Of a stretch of DNA of 64,000 nucleotides, positions 24,995 to 32,940 are shown one piece after another. The notes under the pieces are model-generated. The model did no database searches and was not told the DNA's origin. It saw only the letters and a program-made list of their open reading frames with translations. Numbering within the stretch: position 1 is the stretch's first letter; each line of letters begins with the position of its first letter. This stretch comes from Agromyces sp. CF514 (lineage in GTDB: Bacteria > Actinomycetota > Actinomycetes > Actinomycetales > Microbacteriaceae): contig NZ_FOZD01000003.1 in assembly GCF_900113185.1 (NCBI RefSeq), positions 124,001 through 188,000 of the forward strand. The letters run 5' to 3'. Both the position numbers and the translations under genes were made by a program.

Positions 24995-26137
24995 TCAGCT
25001 CGTGCGGTGGCGGAGCCCCCGTGCGAGCCCGGCGAGGTACTCGGCGAGCGGGTGCGGCAGCTCTGCACGGGCGATGCGGATGCCGCGGTCGAGATGCGCC
25101 TCGATGAGTTCGTGCACGGTCGCGCGGGCGCCCGTGGCGGTGACGATCGCGCGGACCCGGCGGGCATCGTCGTCGGTGGCATCCGGTGAGCCGAGGCTCT
25201 GCACGATGCTCGTGCGGTCGACGACGTCGGCGCGCTCGAGCGCGAGCCGGATGTGCTCGGTGCGCTTGCCGTCGCGCAGGTCGGAGAGGGCCGACTTTCC
25301 AGTGGTCGCGGGGTCGCCGAACAGGCCGAGGTCGTCGTCGCCGAGCTGGTAGGCGATGCCGAGTGCCGTGCCGACGCGCTCGACGGCGTCGGTGGTGGCC
25401 GGACCGTCGGCGCCGGCCGCGATCGCGCCGAGCTGCAACGGGAGCGTGACGCTGTAGGCGGCCGTCTTCAGGCGGGCGACGAGGAGCGGCCGACTCCGCT
25501 CGGGCGGCAGGCTCTCGCTGCGCACGTCGAGCAGCTCGCCTGCGATGGTCTGCTCGACGGCGTCGAGCGCGAGGGCGGCGCTGCGCAACCGCACGGAGTC
25601 CGGTGCCGGCGCGGTGATGAGGGCGAGCACCGCCGCGTTGAGCGCGAGGTCGCCCGCCAGGAGGCCGGACGCCTCGCCCTGTCGGGTGGCGGCCGCGTCG
25701 TCGAGTCCGGTGGCGCGTGCGGCCGCCTCGGCACGGCCGATGACGTTCGGTCGCCCGTGCCGCACCCGGTCGCCGTCGATGACGTCGTCGTGGGCGCACA
25801 GCGCGAGGTGCACGAGCTGCACGGCGCCTGCGACGCGTCGCACCAGGGCGAGGTCGGTGCCGCCGTGCGAGAGGTAGGCGGCCGCGACGAGTCGGGGCCG
25901 CAGGAACTTGCCGCCGTCGGCGGCCTGGGCGGCGGCGACGAGCTCGGCCATCTCGGGGCCCGCCGGCGCGGTGCGTCGCCCGACCTCGGCCCAGAGCGAA
26001 CCTGCGAGGTGCGCGGGCTCGCCGATCGCGTCGTCGATGCGGGCCGGGAGGTCGGCGGCGAGGCCGACCGCGGAGCCGTGCTCGATGCCGATGGCGGGGC
26101 TCGTCTCGGTGGCGGCAGCGACCGGGGCGGGGAGCAT
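24995..26137 (-). CDS. Polyprenyl diphosphate synthase (GGPP-synthase type, IdsA-like)
   Basis: 380 residues. The first Asp-rich motif is HDDVIDGDRVRHG and the second is LGDDDLGLFGDPATTGKS with DLRDGKRT, the form found in actinobacterial IdsA/GGPP synthases. The residue five places before the first Asp is small (Ala), which normally permits chains longer than C15. Start ATG 26137 is chosen for the GGAGG five bases upstream; ATG 26152 has no ribosome site. It is the promoter-proximal gene of the nine-gene operon and should feed the UbiA enzyme. Confidence 0.92.
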   Translation of the reverse strand: MLPAPVAAATETSPAIGIEHGSAVGLAADLPARIDDAIGEPAHLAGSLWAEVGRRTAPAGPEMAELVAAAQAADGGKFLRPRLVAAAYLSHGGTDLALVRRVAGAVQLVHLALCAHDDVIDGDRVRHGRPNVIGRAEAAARATGLDDAAATRQGEASGLLAGDLALNAAVLALITAPAPDSVRLRSAALALDAVEQTIAGELLDVRSESLPPERSRPLLVARLKTAAYSVTLPLQLGAIAAGADGPATTDAVERVGTALGIAYQLGDDDLGLFGDPATTGKSALSDLRDGKRTEHIRLALERADVVDRTSIVQSLGSPDATDDDARRVRAIVTATGARATVHELIEAHLDRGIRIARAELPHPLAEYLAGLARGLRHRTS

Positions 26138-26256
26138 GCGGACCTCCGTCATCGTCGACCGGGTGTGGATTCCGGCGGGATGCCGGGCCGGGTCGCGGCG
26201 GCGAAGAGGACCTGAATCCTGCTCGGTTTCGCCACTGTGCGACCGTATGTGCAGGC

Positions 26257-26283
26257 TACTTCGCACAAAGTAGCGAAGTCAAT
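26257..26283 (-). promoter_or_regulatory. Promoter with overlapping inverted repeats upstream of the EBO-like operon
   Basis: Arms ACTTCGC (26258-26264) and GCGAAGT (26273-26279) are a perfect 7-base inverted repeat; a second, overlapping pair TACTT...AAGTA spans 26257-26272. On the minus strand a -35-like TTGACT (26283-26278) and a -10-like TAGCCT (26258-26253) bracket the same bases, so a bound dimer would cover the promoter. No regulator gene is adjacent. C. glutamicum controls its GGPP synthase gene through a MarR protein (CrtR), which is one possible parallel. Confidence 0.6.
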
Positions 26284-26380
26284 CATCGACTTTTGCATGA
26301 CGTGCATACACAAGTGACGGATGCCGAGGCTCGCCGTCGCACTGGCGATCGCCCGTCCCGGCGGGGGCCAGACTGGTGCG

Positions 26381-27397
26381 GTGCCCGTCGTCGACAACGC
26401 CATCTACCGGGACGGCCTGCGGGTCGCCACCCCCGAATCGCTCGAGGAGACCTTCGAGACCCGCGAGGTGCACGGCGGCTTCGCCTGGATCGGCCTCTAC
26501 CGGCCGACCGACGCCGAACTCGACGCGCTCGCCGCGGAGTTCGGGCTGCATCCGCTCGCCGTGGAGGACACCCGGAAGGGCCACCAGCGGGCGAAGCTCG
26601 AGCGCTACGGCGACACGCTCTTCGTGGTGCTGCGGCCTGCGCGCTACCTCGACGACGTCGAGCAGGTCGAGTTCGGCGAGCTGCACGTGTTCATCGGCCC
26701 CGACTTCGCCATCACGATCCGCCACGCCGAGGCGCCCGACCTCGCGAGGGTGCGCCGCCGGCTCGAATCCTCGCCCGAGCTGCTCGCGAAGGGGCCTGAG
26801 GCGGTGCTCTACGCCGTGCTCGACGAGGTGGTCGACGAGTACGCGCCTGTCGACGCCGGGCTCGAGAACGACATCGACGAGATCGAGGAGCAGCTGTTCT
26901 CGGGCGACCCCGAGGTCACCAGGCGCATCTACGACCTCGCGAGCGAGGTCATGGAGTTCCAGCGCGCGACCAAGCCCCTCATCGGCATCTTCGATGCGCT
27001 CGAGCGGGGCTTCGACAAGTACGGCATCGACCTCGAGCTGCAGCGCTACCTGCGCGACGTGAAGGATCACGTCATCCGCATCGTCGAGCGGGGCGACACG
27101 TTCCGCCAGCTGCTCCAGAATGCGCTGCAGGTGCACTCGACGCTCGTCGCGCAGCGCCAGAACGAGGAGACGAAGACGCTCTCCGAGGCGGCCGTCGCGC
27201 AGAGCGAGCAGGCCAAGAAGGTCTCGAGCTGGGCGGCCATCATCTTCGCGCCGACCCTCGTCGCCGGCATCTACGGCATGAACTTCACGCACATGCCCGA
27301 GCTCGACAAGCCGTGGGGCTACCCGTTCGCGCTCGCGGCCATGATCGCCTTCGCCGCGGTGCTCTACGGGCTCTTCAAGCGCAAGGGCTGGCTCTAG
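26381..27397 (+). CDS. corA: CorA-family Mg2+/Co2+ channel
   Basis: 338 residues from GTG 26381. A long cytoplasmic alpha/beta and helical funnel precedes two C-terminal membrane helices; the diagnostic GMN motif is in GIYGMNFTHMPEL at the end of the first helix, and the chain ends in a basic RKGWL tail. It forms a pentameric pore for divalent-cation uptake. An in-frame ATG 20 codons upstream is possible but has no ribosome site. Confidence 0.94.
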   Translation: MPVVDNAIYRDGLRVATPESLEETFETREVHGGFAWIGLYRPTDAELDALAAEFGLHPLAVEDTRKGHQRAKLERYGDTLFVVLRPARYLDDVEQVEFGELHVFIGPDFAITIRHAEAPDLARVRRRLESSPELLAKGPEAVLYAVLDEVVDEYAPVDAGLENDIDEIEEQLFSGDPEVTRRIYDLASEVMEFQRATKPLIGIFDALERGFDKYGIDLELQRYLRDVKDHVIRIVERGDTFRQLLQNALQVHSTLVAQRQNEETKTLSEAAVAQSEQAKKVSSWAAIIFAPTLVAGIYGMNFTHMPELDKPWGYPFALAAMIAFAAVLYGLFKRKGWL

Positions 27398-27455
27398 CGC
27401 GCTCCGGTGAGCGGATGTCGCGGCCGGCCGTCGATCGCCTGCCGACGACCCGGCG

Positions 27456-28106
27456 TCAGCGCGGCTCGCCGGCCGGTAGGCCGAGTGCGGGCAGGATCAC
27501 GCCGTCGATGATCGAGAGCAGGAACTCCCGGTCGACGGGCTTGCGCAGGAGCATGAGCCGGTACGAGGCCATCGAGGCGCTCACGACGGACAGGGTCTCG
27601 AGGTCGTGCTCTCCCGTGATCTCGCCGCGGTCGACCGCGCGCTGGAACAGCAGGCGGTTGACCTTCGCCCGCGGCTCGACGAGGGTCGCGTAGGCCGTGT
27701 CGGCCAGTTCGGGGGAGCGCGAGAGCATCGACGCGAGGCCGGCCATGATCTGCAGCTTCTTCTCGGCCTCGGCGATCGACCGCGGCTTGATGAGGGCGAC
27801 GAGGTCGCCTCGCAGGGTTCCGGTGTCGGGCAGCGGCGCCTCGACGTCGCCTCGCTTCATGCAGGCGACGGCGTCGAGCACGAGCTCGGCCTTCGACGGC
27901 CAGCGGCGGTAGAGCGTGGCCTTGCCGGCCTTCGCCCGCGCTGCGACCATCTCGATGGTCATGCCCTCGTAGCCGGTCTCGGCGAGCACTTCGATGGCCG
28001 CGTCGAGGATCTCGGGGTCACGGGAGTGGTCGCGCTTGCGCCCGAGGCGCGGGGCGCCGGGGGCTTGGGCGCCGACCGTCTCGGCGGGGAGGTCGAGCTG
28101 CGTCAT
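27456..28106 (-). CDS. TetR-family repressor, divergent from the MFS exporter
   Basis: 216 residues. The HTH is residues about 25-70 (DPEILDAAIEVLAETGYEG then KAGKATLYRRWPSKAEL), followed by an all-helical ligand domain with LASMLSRSPELADTAY. It is divergent from a drug-exporter-type MFS gene with a perfect inverted repeat between them, so it very probably represses that exporter and itself. Ligand unknown. Confidence 0.93.
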   Translation of the reverse strand: MTQLDLPAETVGAQAPGAPRLGRKRDHSRDPEILDAAIEVLAETGYEGMTIEMVAARAKAGKATLYRRWPSKAELVLDAVACMKRGDVEAPLPDTGTLRGDLVALIKPRSIAEAEKKLQIMAGLASMLSRSPELADTAYATLVEPRAKVNRLLFQRAVDRGEITGEHDLETLSVVSASMASYRLMLLRKPVDREFLLSIIDGVILPALGLPAGEPR

Positions 28107-28188
28107 TGCGGCTATCCCATCTCGTGCATCGTGGACGTGCGAGGTCGGCACGCAGTACGAGAACAGCATAGTTCAGGAACTGTTCATA

Positions 28189-28210
28189 TCCGAAACTTAA
28201 CGGTTTCGGA
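28189..28210. promoter_or_regulatory. Operator between tetR and the MFS exporter
   Basis: TCCGAAAC, six bases, then GTTTCGGA: perfect 8-base arms in the 133-base divergent gap. It sits at the -35 side of the exporter promoter, whose -10-like TATAGT is at 28227-28232. Additional GTTC/GAAC half-sites lie at 28161-28185. Confidence 0.78.
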
Positions 28211-28226
28211 ACGCGTGAGTTCCGTA

Positions 28227-28232
28227 TATAGT
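28227..28232 (+). promoter_or_regulatory. -10 element of a probably leaderless MFS-exporter promoter
   Basis: TATAGT ends seven bases before the ATG at 28240, which places the transcript start at or next to the start codon. No Shine-Dalgarno is present in the intervening CTCCGTC. Confidence 0.6.
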
Positions 28233-28239
28233 CTCCGTC

Positions 28240-29778
28240 ATGACCAACGCAACCTCCGCTCAGGCGCACGCGGCGCCGCCGGTTCCGGCGCCTTCATCCC
28301 GCCGCTGGTGGACCCTCACCGTGGTGGGGCTCGCCCAGCTCATGGTCGTCCTCGACTCGACCGTGGTGAACATCGCCCTGCCCGCCGCTCAGGCCGATCT
28401 CGGCTTCACCGACGGCCAGCGCCAGTGGATCATCACCGCCTACTCCCTCGCCTTCGGCAGCCTGCTGCTGCTCGGCGGTCGGCTCTCCGACCTCATCGGC
28501 CGCAAGCGCACGTTCATCATCGGACTCGTCGGCTTCGCCGCGGCATCCGCGCTGGGCGGTGCTGCGGGCACGTTCGAGCTGCTCGTCGGCGCCCGTGCGC
28601 TGCAGGGTGCGTTCGGTGCGCTGCTCGCCCCGACGGCCCTCGCCGTGCTGACGACCACCTTCGTGATCCCGAAGGAGCGTGCGCGCGCGTTCGGCGTGTT
28701 CGGCGCGATCGCCGGAGCCGGCGGCGCGGTTGGCCTGCTGCTCGGCGGCGTGCTGACCGAGAACTTCGACTGGCGCTGGAACCTCTACATCAACGTCTTC
28801 ATCGCCGCCGTCGCGATCGTCGGGGCCCTCGTCTTCGTGACGAACGCGAAGCGCGTCGGACCGCGTCCGAAGCTCGACATCCCCGGAACGCTCCTGGTCT
28901 CCGCCGCGCTCTTCTCGCTGGTCTACGGCTTCTCGAACGCCGAGTCCGAGGGGTGGGACTCGCCGCTCACGTGGGGGTTCCTCGCGGCATCCGGAGTGCT
29001 CCTGATCGCCTTCGTGCTCTGGCAGCGCCGCGCGAGCCACCCCCTGCTGCCGCTGTCGATCGTGCTCGACCGCAACCGCGGGGCCGCGTACGCCTCGGTG
29101 CTCATCGCCGGCGCGGGCATGTTCGGCATCTTCCTGTTCGTCACGTACTACCTGCAGGCCTCGCTCGGCTACTCGCCGATCCAGACCGGCCTCGCGTTCC
29201 TGCCGATGATCGGCATGCTCGTGCTCGCTGCGCAGCTCTCGACGAACCTGTTCGTGCCGCGCTTCGGGCCGAAGATCATGGTGCCGTTCGGCATGCTGCT
29301 CGGCGCGACGGGCATGGTCTCCCTGACCCGCCTCGGGCTCGACAGCACCTATGCCGCCGACGTGCTGCCGCCGCTGCTGATCCTCGGCTTCGCGATGGGG
29401 TCGATCATGCCGGCGTCGATGCAGACCGCGACGCTCGGCGTCGACCGCAGGTTCGCAGGGGTCGCCTCGGCGATGGTCAACACGAGCCAGCAGGTCGGCG
29501 GTTCGATCGGCACCGCGCTGCTCAACACCCTCGCCGCGACCGCGGCGACCGACTACCTCGCCGCGCACCTGCCCACGACCCCGGCGATCGCGGCCGAGGC
29601 GGCCGTGCACAGCTACGCGGTCGCGTACTGGTGGGGCGCCGGCTTCTTCGCCTTCGGCGCGGTGCTCGCCGCATTGCTGTTCCGTCGTCGCGGCCACGGC
29701 CTGTCGCTCTCGCACACCGCGCAGCCGGCGGATGCCGCGGCGACCGCTGACTCGCCCGAACCCGCGATCGTCGGCTGA
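28240..29778 (+). CDS. MFS drug-exporter, DHA2 (EmrB/QacA) type, 14 membrane helices
   Basis: 512 residues. Motif A is GGRLSDLIGRKR, motif D1-type LDSTVVNIALP lies in helix 1, and GAIAGAGGAVGLLLGG is the antiporter motif C in helix 5. The 14-helix topology and the hydrophobic content place it in the proton-coupled DHA2 multidrug family. It is controlled by the adjacent TetR repressor. Substrates cannot be predicted. A strong hairpin follows at 29829. Confidence 0.93.
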   Translation: MTNATSAQAHAAPPVPAPSSRRWWTLTVVGLAQLMVVLDSTVVNIALPAAQADLGFTDGQRQWIITAYSLAFGSLLLLGGRLSDLIGRKRTFIIGLVGFAAASALGGAAGTFELLVGARALQGAFGALLAPTALAVLTTTFVIPKERARAFGVFGAIAGAGGAVGLLLGGVLTENFDWRWNLYINVFIAAVAIVGALVFVTNAKRVGPRPKLDIPGTLLVSAALFSLVYGFSNAESEGWDSPLTWGFLAASGVLLIAFVLWQRRASHPLLPLSIVLDRNRGAAYASVLIAGAGMFGIFLFVTYYLQASLGYSPIQTGLAFLPMIGMLVLAAQLSTNLFVPRFGPKIMVPFGMLLGATGMVSLTRLGLDSTYAADVLPPLLILGFAMGSIMPASMQTATLGVDRRFAGVASAMVNTSQQVGGSIGTALLNTLAATAATDYLAAHLPTTPAIAAEAAVHSYAVAYWWGAGFFAFGAVLAALLFRRRGHGLSLSHTAQPADAAATADSPEPAIVG

Positions 29779-29828
29779 CCGCCGCGTCGGGTTCGTGCGG
29801 CTCGGCGCCGCGCCGGCGCAGAAACGTT

Positions 29829-29867
29829 GCACAACCGGGATCGGAGTCCGTCCGATCCCGGTTGTGC
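29829..29867 (+). terminator. Terminator of the MFS gene
   Basis: Perfect 17-base arms (GCACAACCGGGATCGGA and complement) with a GTCCG loop, 50 bases after the MFS stop. Confidence 0.85.
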
Positions 29868-29896
29868 GTTCGCCCGCGCGAGCGCAACATGAACGC

Positions 29897-30160
29897 ATGC
29901 GAAAGCGCGTCGGGTCGTGGCTCTCCGGATTCACCGGCGGAGAGATCGCCGGTGTCGCGATCATCGTCGTGGCCGCGCTCGCCCTGGTCGTGGCCGTCGC
30001 GCTCTACGCCTCGGGGGATCAGTCGGCACGCCTCGGACTGCTCGGCGCCTTCGCGCTCGGCACGACGGGCTTCGGCACGCTCGCCGCAGGTCGCGAGGCC
30101 CGGCGCCGACGCGACGAGCGGGCTGCCGCGGCGGCCGGCGTGGGCGCGTCGGAACGCTAG
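29897..30160 (+). CDS. Small two-helix membrane protein
   Basis: 87 residues. Two hydrophobic helices (residues about 14-39 and 44-62) are followed by a basic, arginine-rich cytoplasmic tail (REARRRRDERA). The N-terminus is basic (MRKR). No clear ribosome site precedes ATG 29897. Family not recognised; the topology is a hairpin with both ends inside. Stand-alone gene between two hairpins. Confidence 0.6.
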   Translation: MRKRVGSWLSGFTGGEIAGVAIIVVAALALVVAVALYASGDQSARLGLLGAFALGTTGFGTLAAGREARRRRDERAAAAAGVGASER

Positions 30161-30229
30161 CGCGGCGTGTCGCCCAGGTCGTGGTCTCGACCTCTAGCCG
30201 CGGCATCCGATCGCGGTTACCGTTGGGCC

Positions 30230-30598
30230 ATGACTGAGATCACCGATGATCTGCCCGCCCGTCTGCTGCACGAGGAGCACGCCGGATGGAGGGCGATCCT
30301 CGACGGTCGCGGAGGCGAGCACTACCAACGCGCCATGACGCGCGATGCGCTCATGGTGGTCGAGGGGGCCACGCTCGGTCGCGACGAGATCCTCGCGCGG
30401 TTCCGCGCCACGCCTCCGTGGGAGTCCTACGAACTGCACGAGCCCGCCGTGATCCGGCTCGGCGACCGGGCCGGCATGGTGGTCTACCGTGCCGTCGCCA
30501 AGCGCGGCGACGATGTCGCGAACCTCCGCATGTCGACGACCTACCTCTACGACGACGGCGCCTGGCACGTGGCGGCCCACCAGCAGACGCCCGCCTAG
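30230..30598 (+). CDS. SnoaL/DUF4440-type NTF2-like protein
   Basis: 122 residues. The cone-shaped NTF2 fold is suggested by helix HEEHAGWRAILDG, strand MTRDALMVVEGATLGRDEILARF and the final strands STTYLYDDGAWHVAAHQQTP. Such proteins bind or isomerise small ligands, or serve as polyketide-cyclase-like folds; catalytic residues are not obvious. The start is set at ATG 30230. A perfect hairpin terminator follows its stop. Confidence 0.78.
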   Translation: MTEITDDLPARLLHEEHAGWRAILDGRGGEHYQRAMTRDALMVVEGATLGRDEILARFRATPPWESYELHEPAVIRLGDRAGMVVYRAVAKRGDDVANLRMSTTYLYDDGAWHVAAHQQTPA

Positions 30599-30624
30599 GG
30601 GTCGACTGCACGACTCGCACCGAA

Positions 30625-30654
30625 GAGGGGCGGATGCCGCGGCATCCGCCCCTC
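30625..30654. terminator. Bidirectional hairpin, GGATGCC core
   Basis: 14-base perfect arms (GAGGGGCGGATGCC and complement) with a GC loop, between the converging SnoaL-like and TetR genes. It could serve both. Confidence 0.82.
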
Positions 30655-30684
30655 GTGCTGCGTGAGGTGAGCGGTGCCGGTGCC

Positions 30685-31329
30685 TCAGCCGACCGTGTGG
30701 AGCAGGCGCGCGACCACCCGGTCGTAGTGGTCGTCGCTGCCGTACCGCTGCATCTCGGCGGCGACCGCTGCGGTGCGGGGCAGCCCGGGCGCCGTGGCGG
30801 CGAAGAGGCGCGCCATGCTCGAGGCGGCGTCGGGCTCGCTGCGTGAGATCGCGAACGACGCCCAGCCGTAGTTGAGCGCGAGGATGCCGCTGAACACCGC
30901 GACCGCGTCGTCGCCGGTGATACCGGCACGATCGAGGATCGCGAGGGCGTGCTCGCCGATCGGGAAGGCGTTGGGCCCGGGGAGCGGGTGCGCGACGAGC
31001 GGCGCGACCGCCCAGGGGTGTGCGAGCAGCAGCGCGAGATGGCGGTGCGCGAAGTCGTCGAGATCGGCGCGCGGATCACCCGACCCGTCGGATCCGTCGC
31101 CGAACTCGATGCGACCGAGCACGCGGTCGAGCAGGGCGTCGACGAGGTCGTCCTTCGTCGCGAAGTAGCGGTAGAGCGCCATGGGCGACGCCCCGAGCTC
31201 GTCGGCGACCGCGCGCATCGTCAACGCCGCGAAGCCTCCGGCGGCGACCGCCTCCGCGGCGTCGAGGATCTCGACCTCGGTGAGGGAGTTGCGGCGCCGC
31301 CGTGCGCGCGGGGCGGTGGGGTCGGTCAT
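30685..31329 (-). CDS. TetR-family regulator, divergent from two membrane proteins
   Basis: 214 residues. HTH at residues about 14-62 (VEILDAAEAVAAGGFAALTMRAVADELGAS in pieces, then PMALYRYFATKDDL); the C-terminal region resembles the TetR_C_1 class (LAHPWAVAPLVAHPLPGPNAFPIGEHAL). Start ATG 31329 is preceded by GAGGAG. The divergent intergenic carries repeated GTAC-containing inverted sites, so auto-repression and control of the two membrane genes are likely. Confidence 0.92.
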   Translation of the reverse strand: MTDPTAPRARRRRNSLTEVEILDAAEAVAAGGFAALTMRAVADELGASPMALYRYFATKDDLVDALLDRVLGRIEFGDGSDGSGDPRADLDDFAHRHLALLLAHPWAVAPLVAHPLPGPNAFPIGEHALAILDRAGITGDDAVAVFSGILALNYGWASFAISRSEPDAASSMARLFAATAPGLPRTAAVAAEMQRYGSDDHYDRVVARLLHTVG

Positions 31330-31360
31330 CCGGGCTCCTCGATGCCGTGCGTCTCGAACT

Positions 31361-31405
31361 GTTGCGTACATCGTACATTATGCGCTAACGTACGACGTAC
31401 GCAAC
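31361..31405. promoter_or_regulatory. Paired GTAC-type operators in a divergent TetR promoter region
   Basis: Outer arms GTTGCGTAC (31361-31369) and GTACGCAAC (31397-31405) are perfectly complementary across 27 bases; inside lie further CGTAC/GTACG half-sites. This organisation suggests two TetR dimers or one dimer bound in alternative registers, between the tetR start (31329) and the membrane gene start (31423). Confidence 0.68.
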
Positions 31406-31422
31406 GCTGATCGGAGTACCCC

Positions 31423-32034
31423 ATGTCCCTCCTCCGCTGGATCCCCACGTTCCTCGCTTTTCCGCTCGGCGGGCTGCTCGCGATGCTCGCCGTCGGCTCG
31501 GTGACCGATCCGCTCACGGCGCTCGCTGCCGGTGCGATCGCCGGTGCGATCCTCGGCGGCGCGCAGTGGCTGGCGCTCGGCCGTGCCGTCGACCGGCGCT
31601 GGCTCGTCGCGACGCTGCTCGCGTTCGGCGGCGGTGCGGCGCTGTCGGCCGCCTTGTTCGGCCCGCCCGCCGCGCTCGCGGCTGCCGCGCTCACGGGTCT
31701 CGTGACCGGGTTGCTCGTGGGCGGTGCGCAGGCGATCGCACTCGGCATGCGGCTTCGCGTCGGCGCGCTCTGGGCGGCCGTGGTCTCGCTCTCGTGGGCG
31801 GCGGCATGGGCGATCACGTCGTTCGTCATCGTCGACCTCGACCGAGGTCACGTCGTGTTCGGTTCGAGCGGGGCGATCGTCGCGACCGTGCTCACCGGGC
31901 TGGCGCTCCGGCGGATCCTCGGGCCGCGCCCGAAGCTGCGCGACGCGCACCTGAGCGGGGCGCAGGAGCTGGCGAGCAAGACGCAGCCGCCCCGGCAGTC
32001 GCTCACGAACGACCTCGCAGCGACGGAGGCCTGA
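31423..32034 (+). CDS. Multi-helix membrane protein, probable TetR-controlled
   Basis: 203 residues, about six membrane helices rich in Ala/Gly/Leu with glycine-zipper-like repeats (AGAIAGAILGGAQWLALG, AALTGLVTGLLVGGAQAIALG: two similar halves). This internal symmetry suggests a duplicated three-helix unit. The C-terminal 35 residues are hydrophilic. No transport motif is recognised. It is divergent from tetR and followed after 5 bases by another membrane gene. Confidence 0.72.
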   Translation: MSLLRWIPTFLAFPLGGLLAMLAVGSVTDPLTALAAGAIAGAILGGAQWLALGRAVDRRWLVATLLAFGGGAALSAALFGPPAALAAAALTGLVTGLLVGGAQAIALGMRLRVGALWAAVVSLSWAAAWAITSFVIVDLDRGHVVFGSSGAIVATVLTGLALRRILGPRPKLRDAHLSGAQELASKTQPPRQSLTNDLAATEA

Positions 32035-32039
32035 GCGTC

Positions 32040-32732
32040 ATGCGCATCGCCACCGGCATCCTGCTGATCGTGCTCCCGATCGCGTTCAACGTCGCGTTCG
32101 CGGCCCTCGCCGCACGGTTCTCGTACCCGGACATCCTGCGCAGGCCCACGCGCGAGGTGCTCGAGCGCTTCCGCGCGGGCGGGTCGTCGCTCGTGCTCCT
32201 CTGGTGGGCCTTCGCGATGACGGCCGTGCTCCTGGCCCCGGCGGCGGTGCTCGTCGCGGGTGCGCTGACCGGTGCCGACGCGACGCTCGTCGCGACCGGG
32301 CTCGTCGTCGGGGTGCTCGCGGCCGCAGTGCAGTTCCTGGGGCTCGTGCGCTGGCCCTTCCTCGTGCCCTACCTCGCGAGGGAGAGCGCCGACCCAGAGA
32401 CATCGCCCGCGCGCCGTGAGGCGATCGAGATCGTGTTCCAGTCGTTCAACCGATACCTCGGGGTCGCGGTCGGCGAGCACCTCGGCTACCTCTTCAGCGG
32501 TGCGTGGACGATCCTCGTCGGCGTCGCCATCGTGCAGTCCGCGGCCGTGCCGTGGTGGATCGGAGTCGCCGGCATCCTCATCGGCGCCGTGCTGGCGCTC
32601 TGCTCGCTCGAGTTCGTCGGCGGCTTCGAGGAGCACGGGTGGCGGCTCGCGGGCGCGGTCACGCCGTTCGCCTACATCGCCTGGTCGCTCTGGCTGGTGG
32701 GCACCGGCGTCGCCTTGCTGTTCCCGCTCTGA
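32040..32732 (+). CDS. DUF4386-like membrane protein
   Basis: 230 residues with about six membrane helices. The N-terminal ILLIVLPIAFNVAFAALAARFSYPDILRRPTREVLERF pattern, given here in one family context (aromatic-YP-IL then a conserved E-LERF), resembles DUF4386 proteins. The ATG at 32040 follows the previous stop by five bases, so the pair forms an operon probably controlled by the adjacent TetR. Function unknown; a strong terminator follows. Confidence 0.7.
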   Translation: MRIATGILLIVLPIAFNVAFAALAARFSYPDILRRPTREVLERFRAGGSSLVLLWWAFAMTAVLLAPAAVLVAGALTGADATLVATGLVVGVLAAAVQFLGLVRWPFLVPYLARESADPETSPARREAIEIVFQSFNRYLGVAVGEHLGYLFSGAWTILVGVAIVQSAAVPWWIGVAGILIGAVLALCSLEFVGGFEEHGWRLAGAVTPFAYIAWSLWLVGTGVALLFPL

Positions 32733-32815
32733 GCCCGGCGGCCGTTCCCGCCCTGCGATCCTGGGCCTCCTGGGCCTCCTGGACCCCCTGGACCTCTCGA
32801 CCCCTTCTGAGACGA

Positions 32816-32856
32816 AATGCCAGTTCCGCCTCATCGATTGAGGCGGAACTGGCATT
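32816..32856. terminator. Bidirectional hairpin terminator
   Basis: 18-base perfect arms (AATGCCAGTTCCGCCTCA and complement) around TCGAT, between the converging DUF4386-like and YhgE/Pip genes. Just before it (32759-32795) is a short imperfect CCTGGGCCT/CCTGGACCC tandem repeat. Confidence 0.85.
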
Positions 32857-32940
32857 GCGAATTCGAGATCAGGTGAGCGCGCGAGCGGCTCGTCCGGCGG
32901 GCTGGGCGGGCGCCGGTGGGTGCCTGCCTGGCCGACCGGC

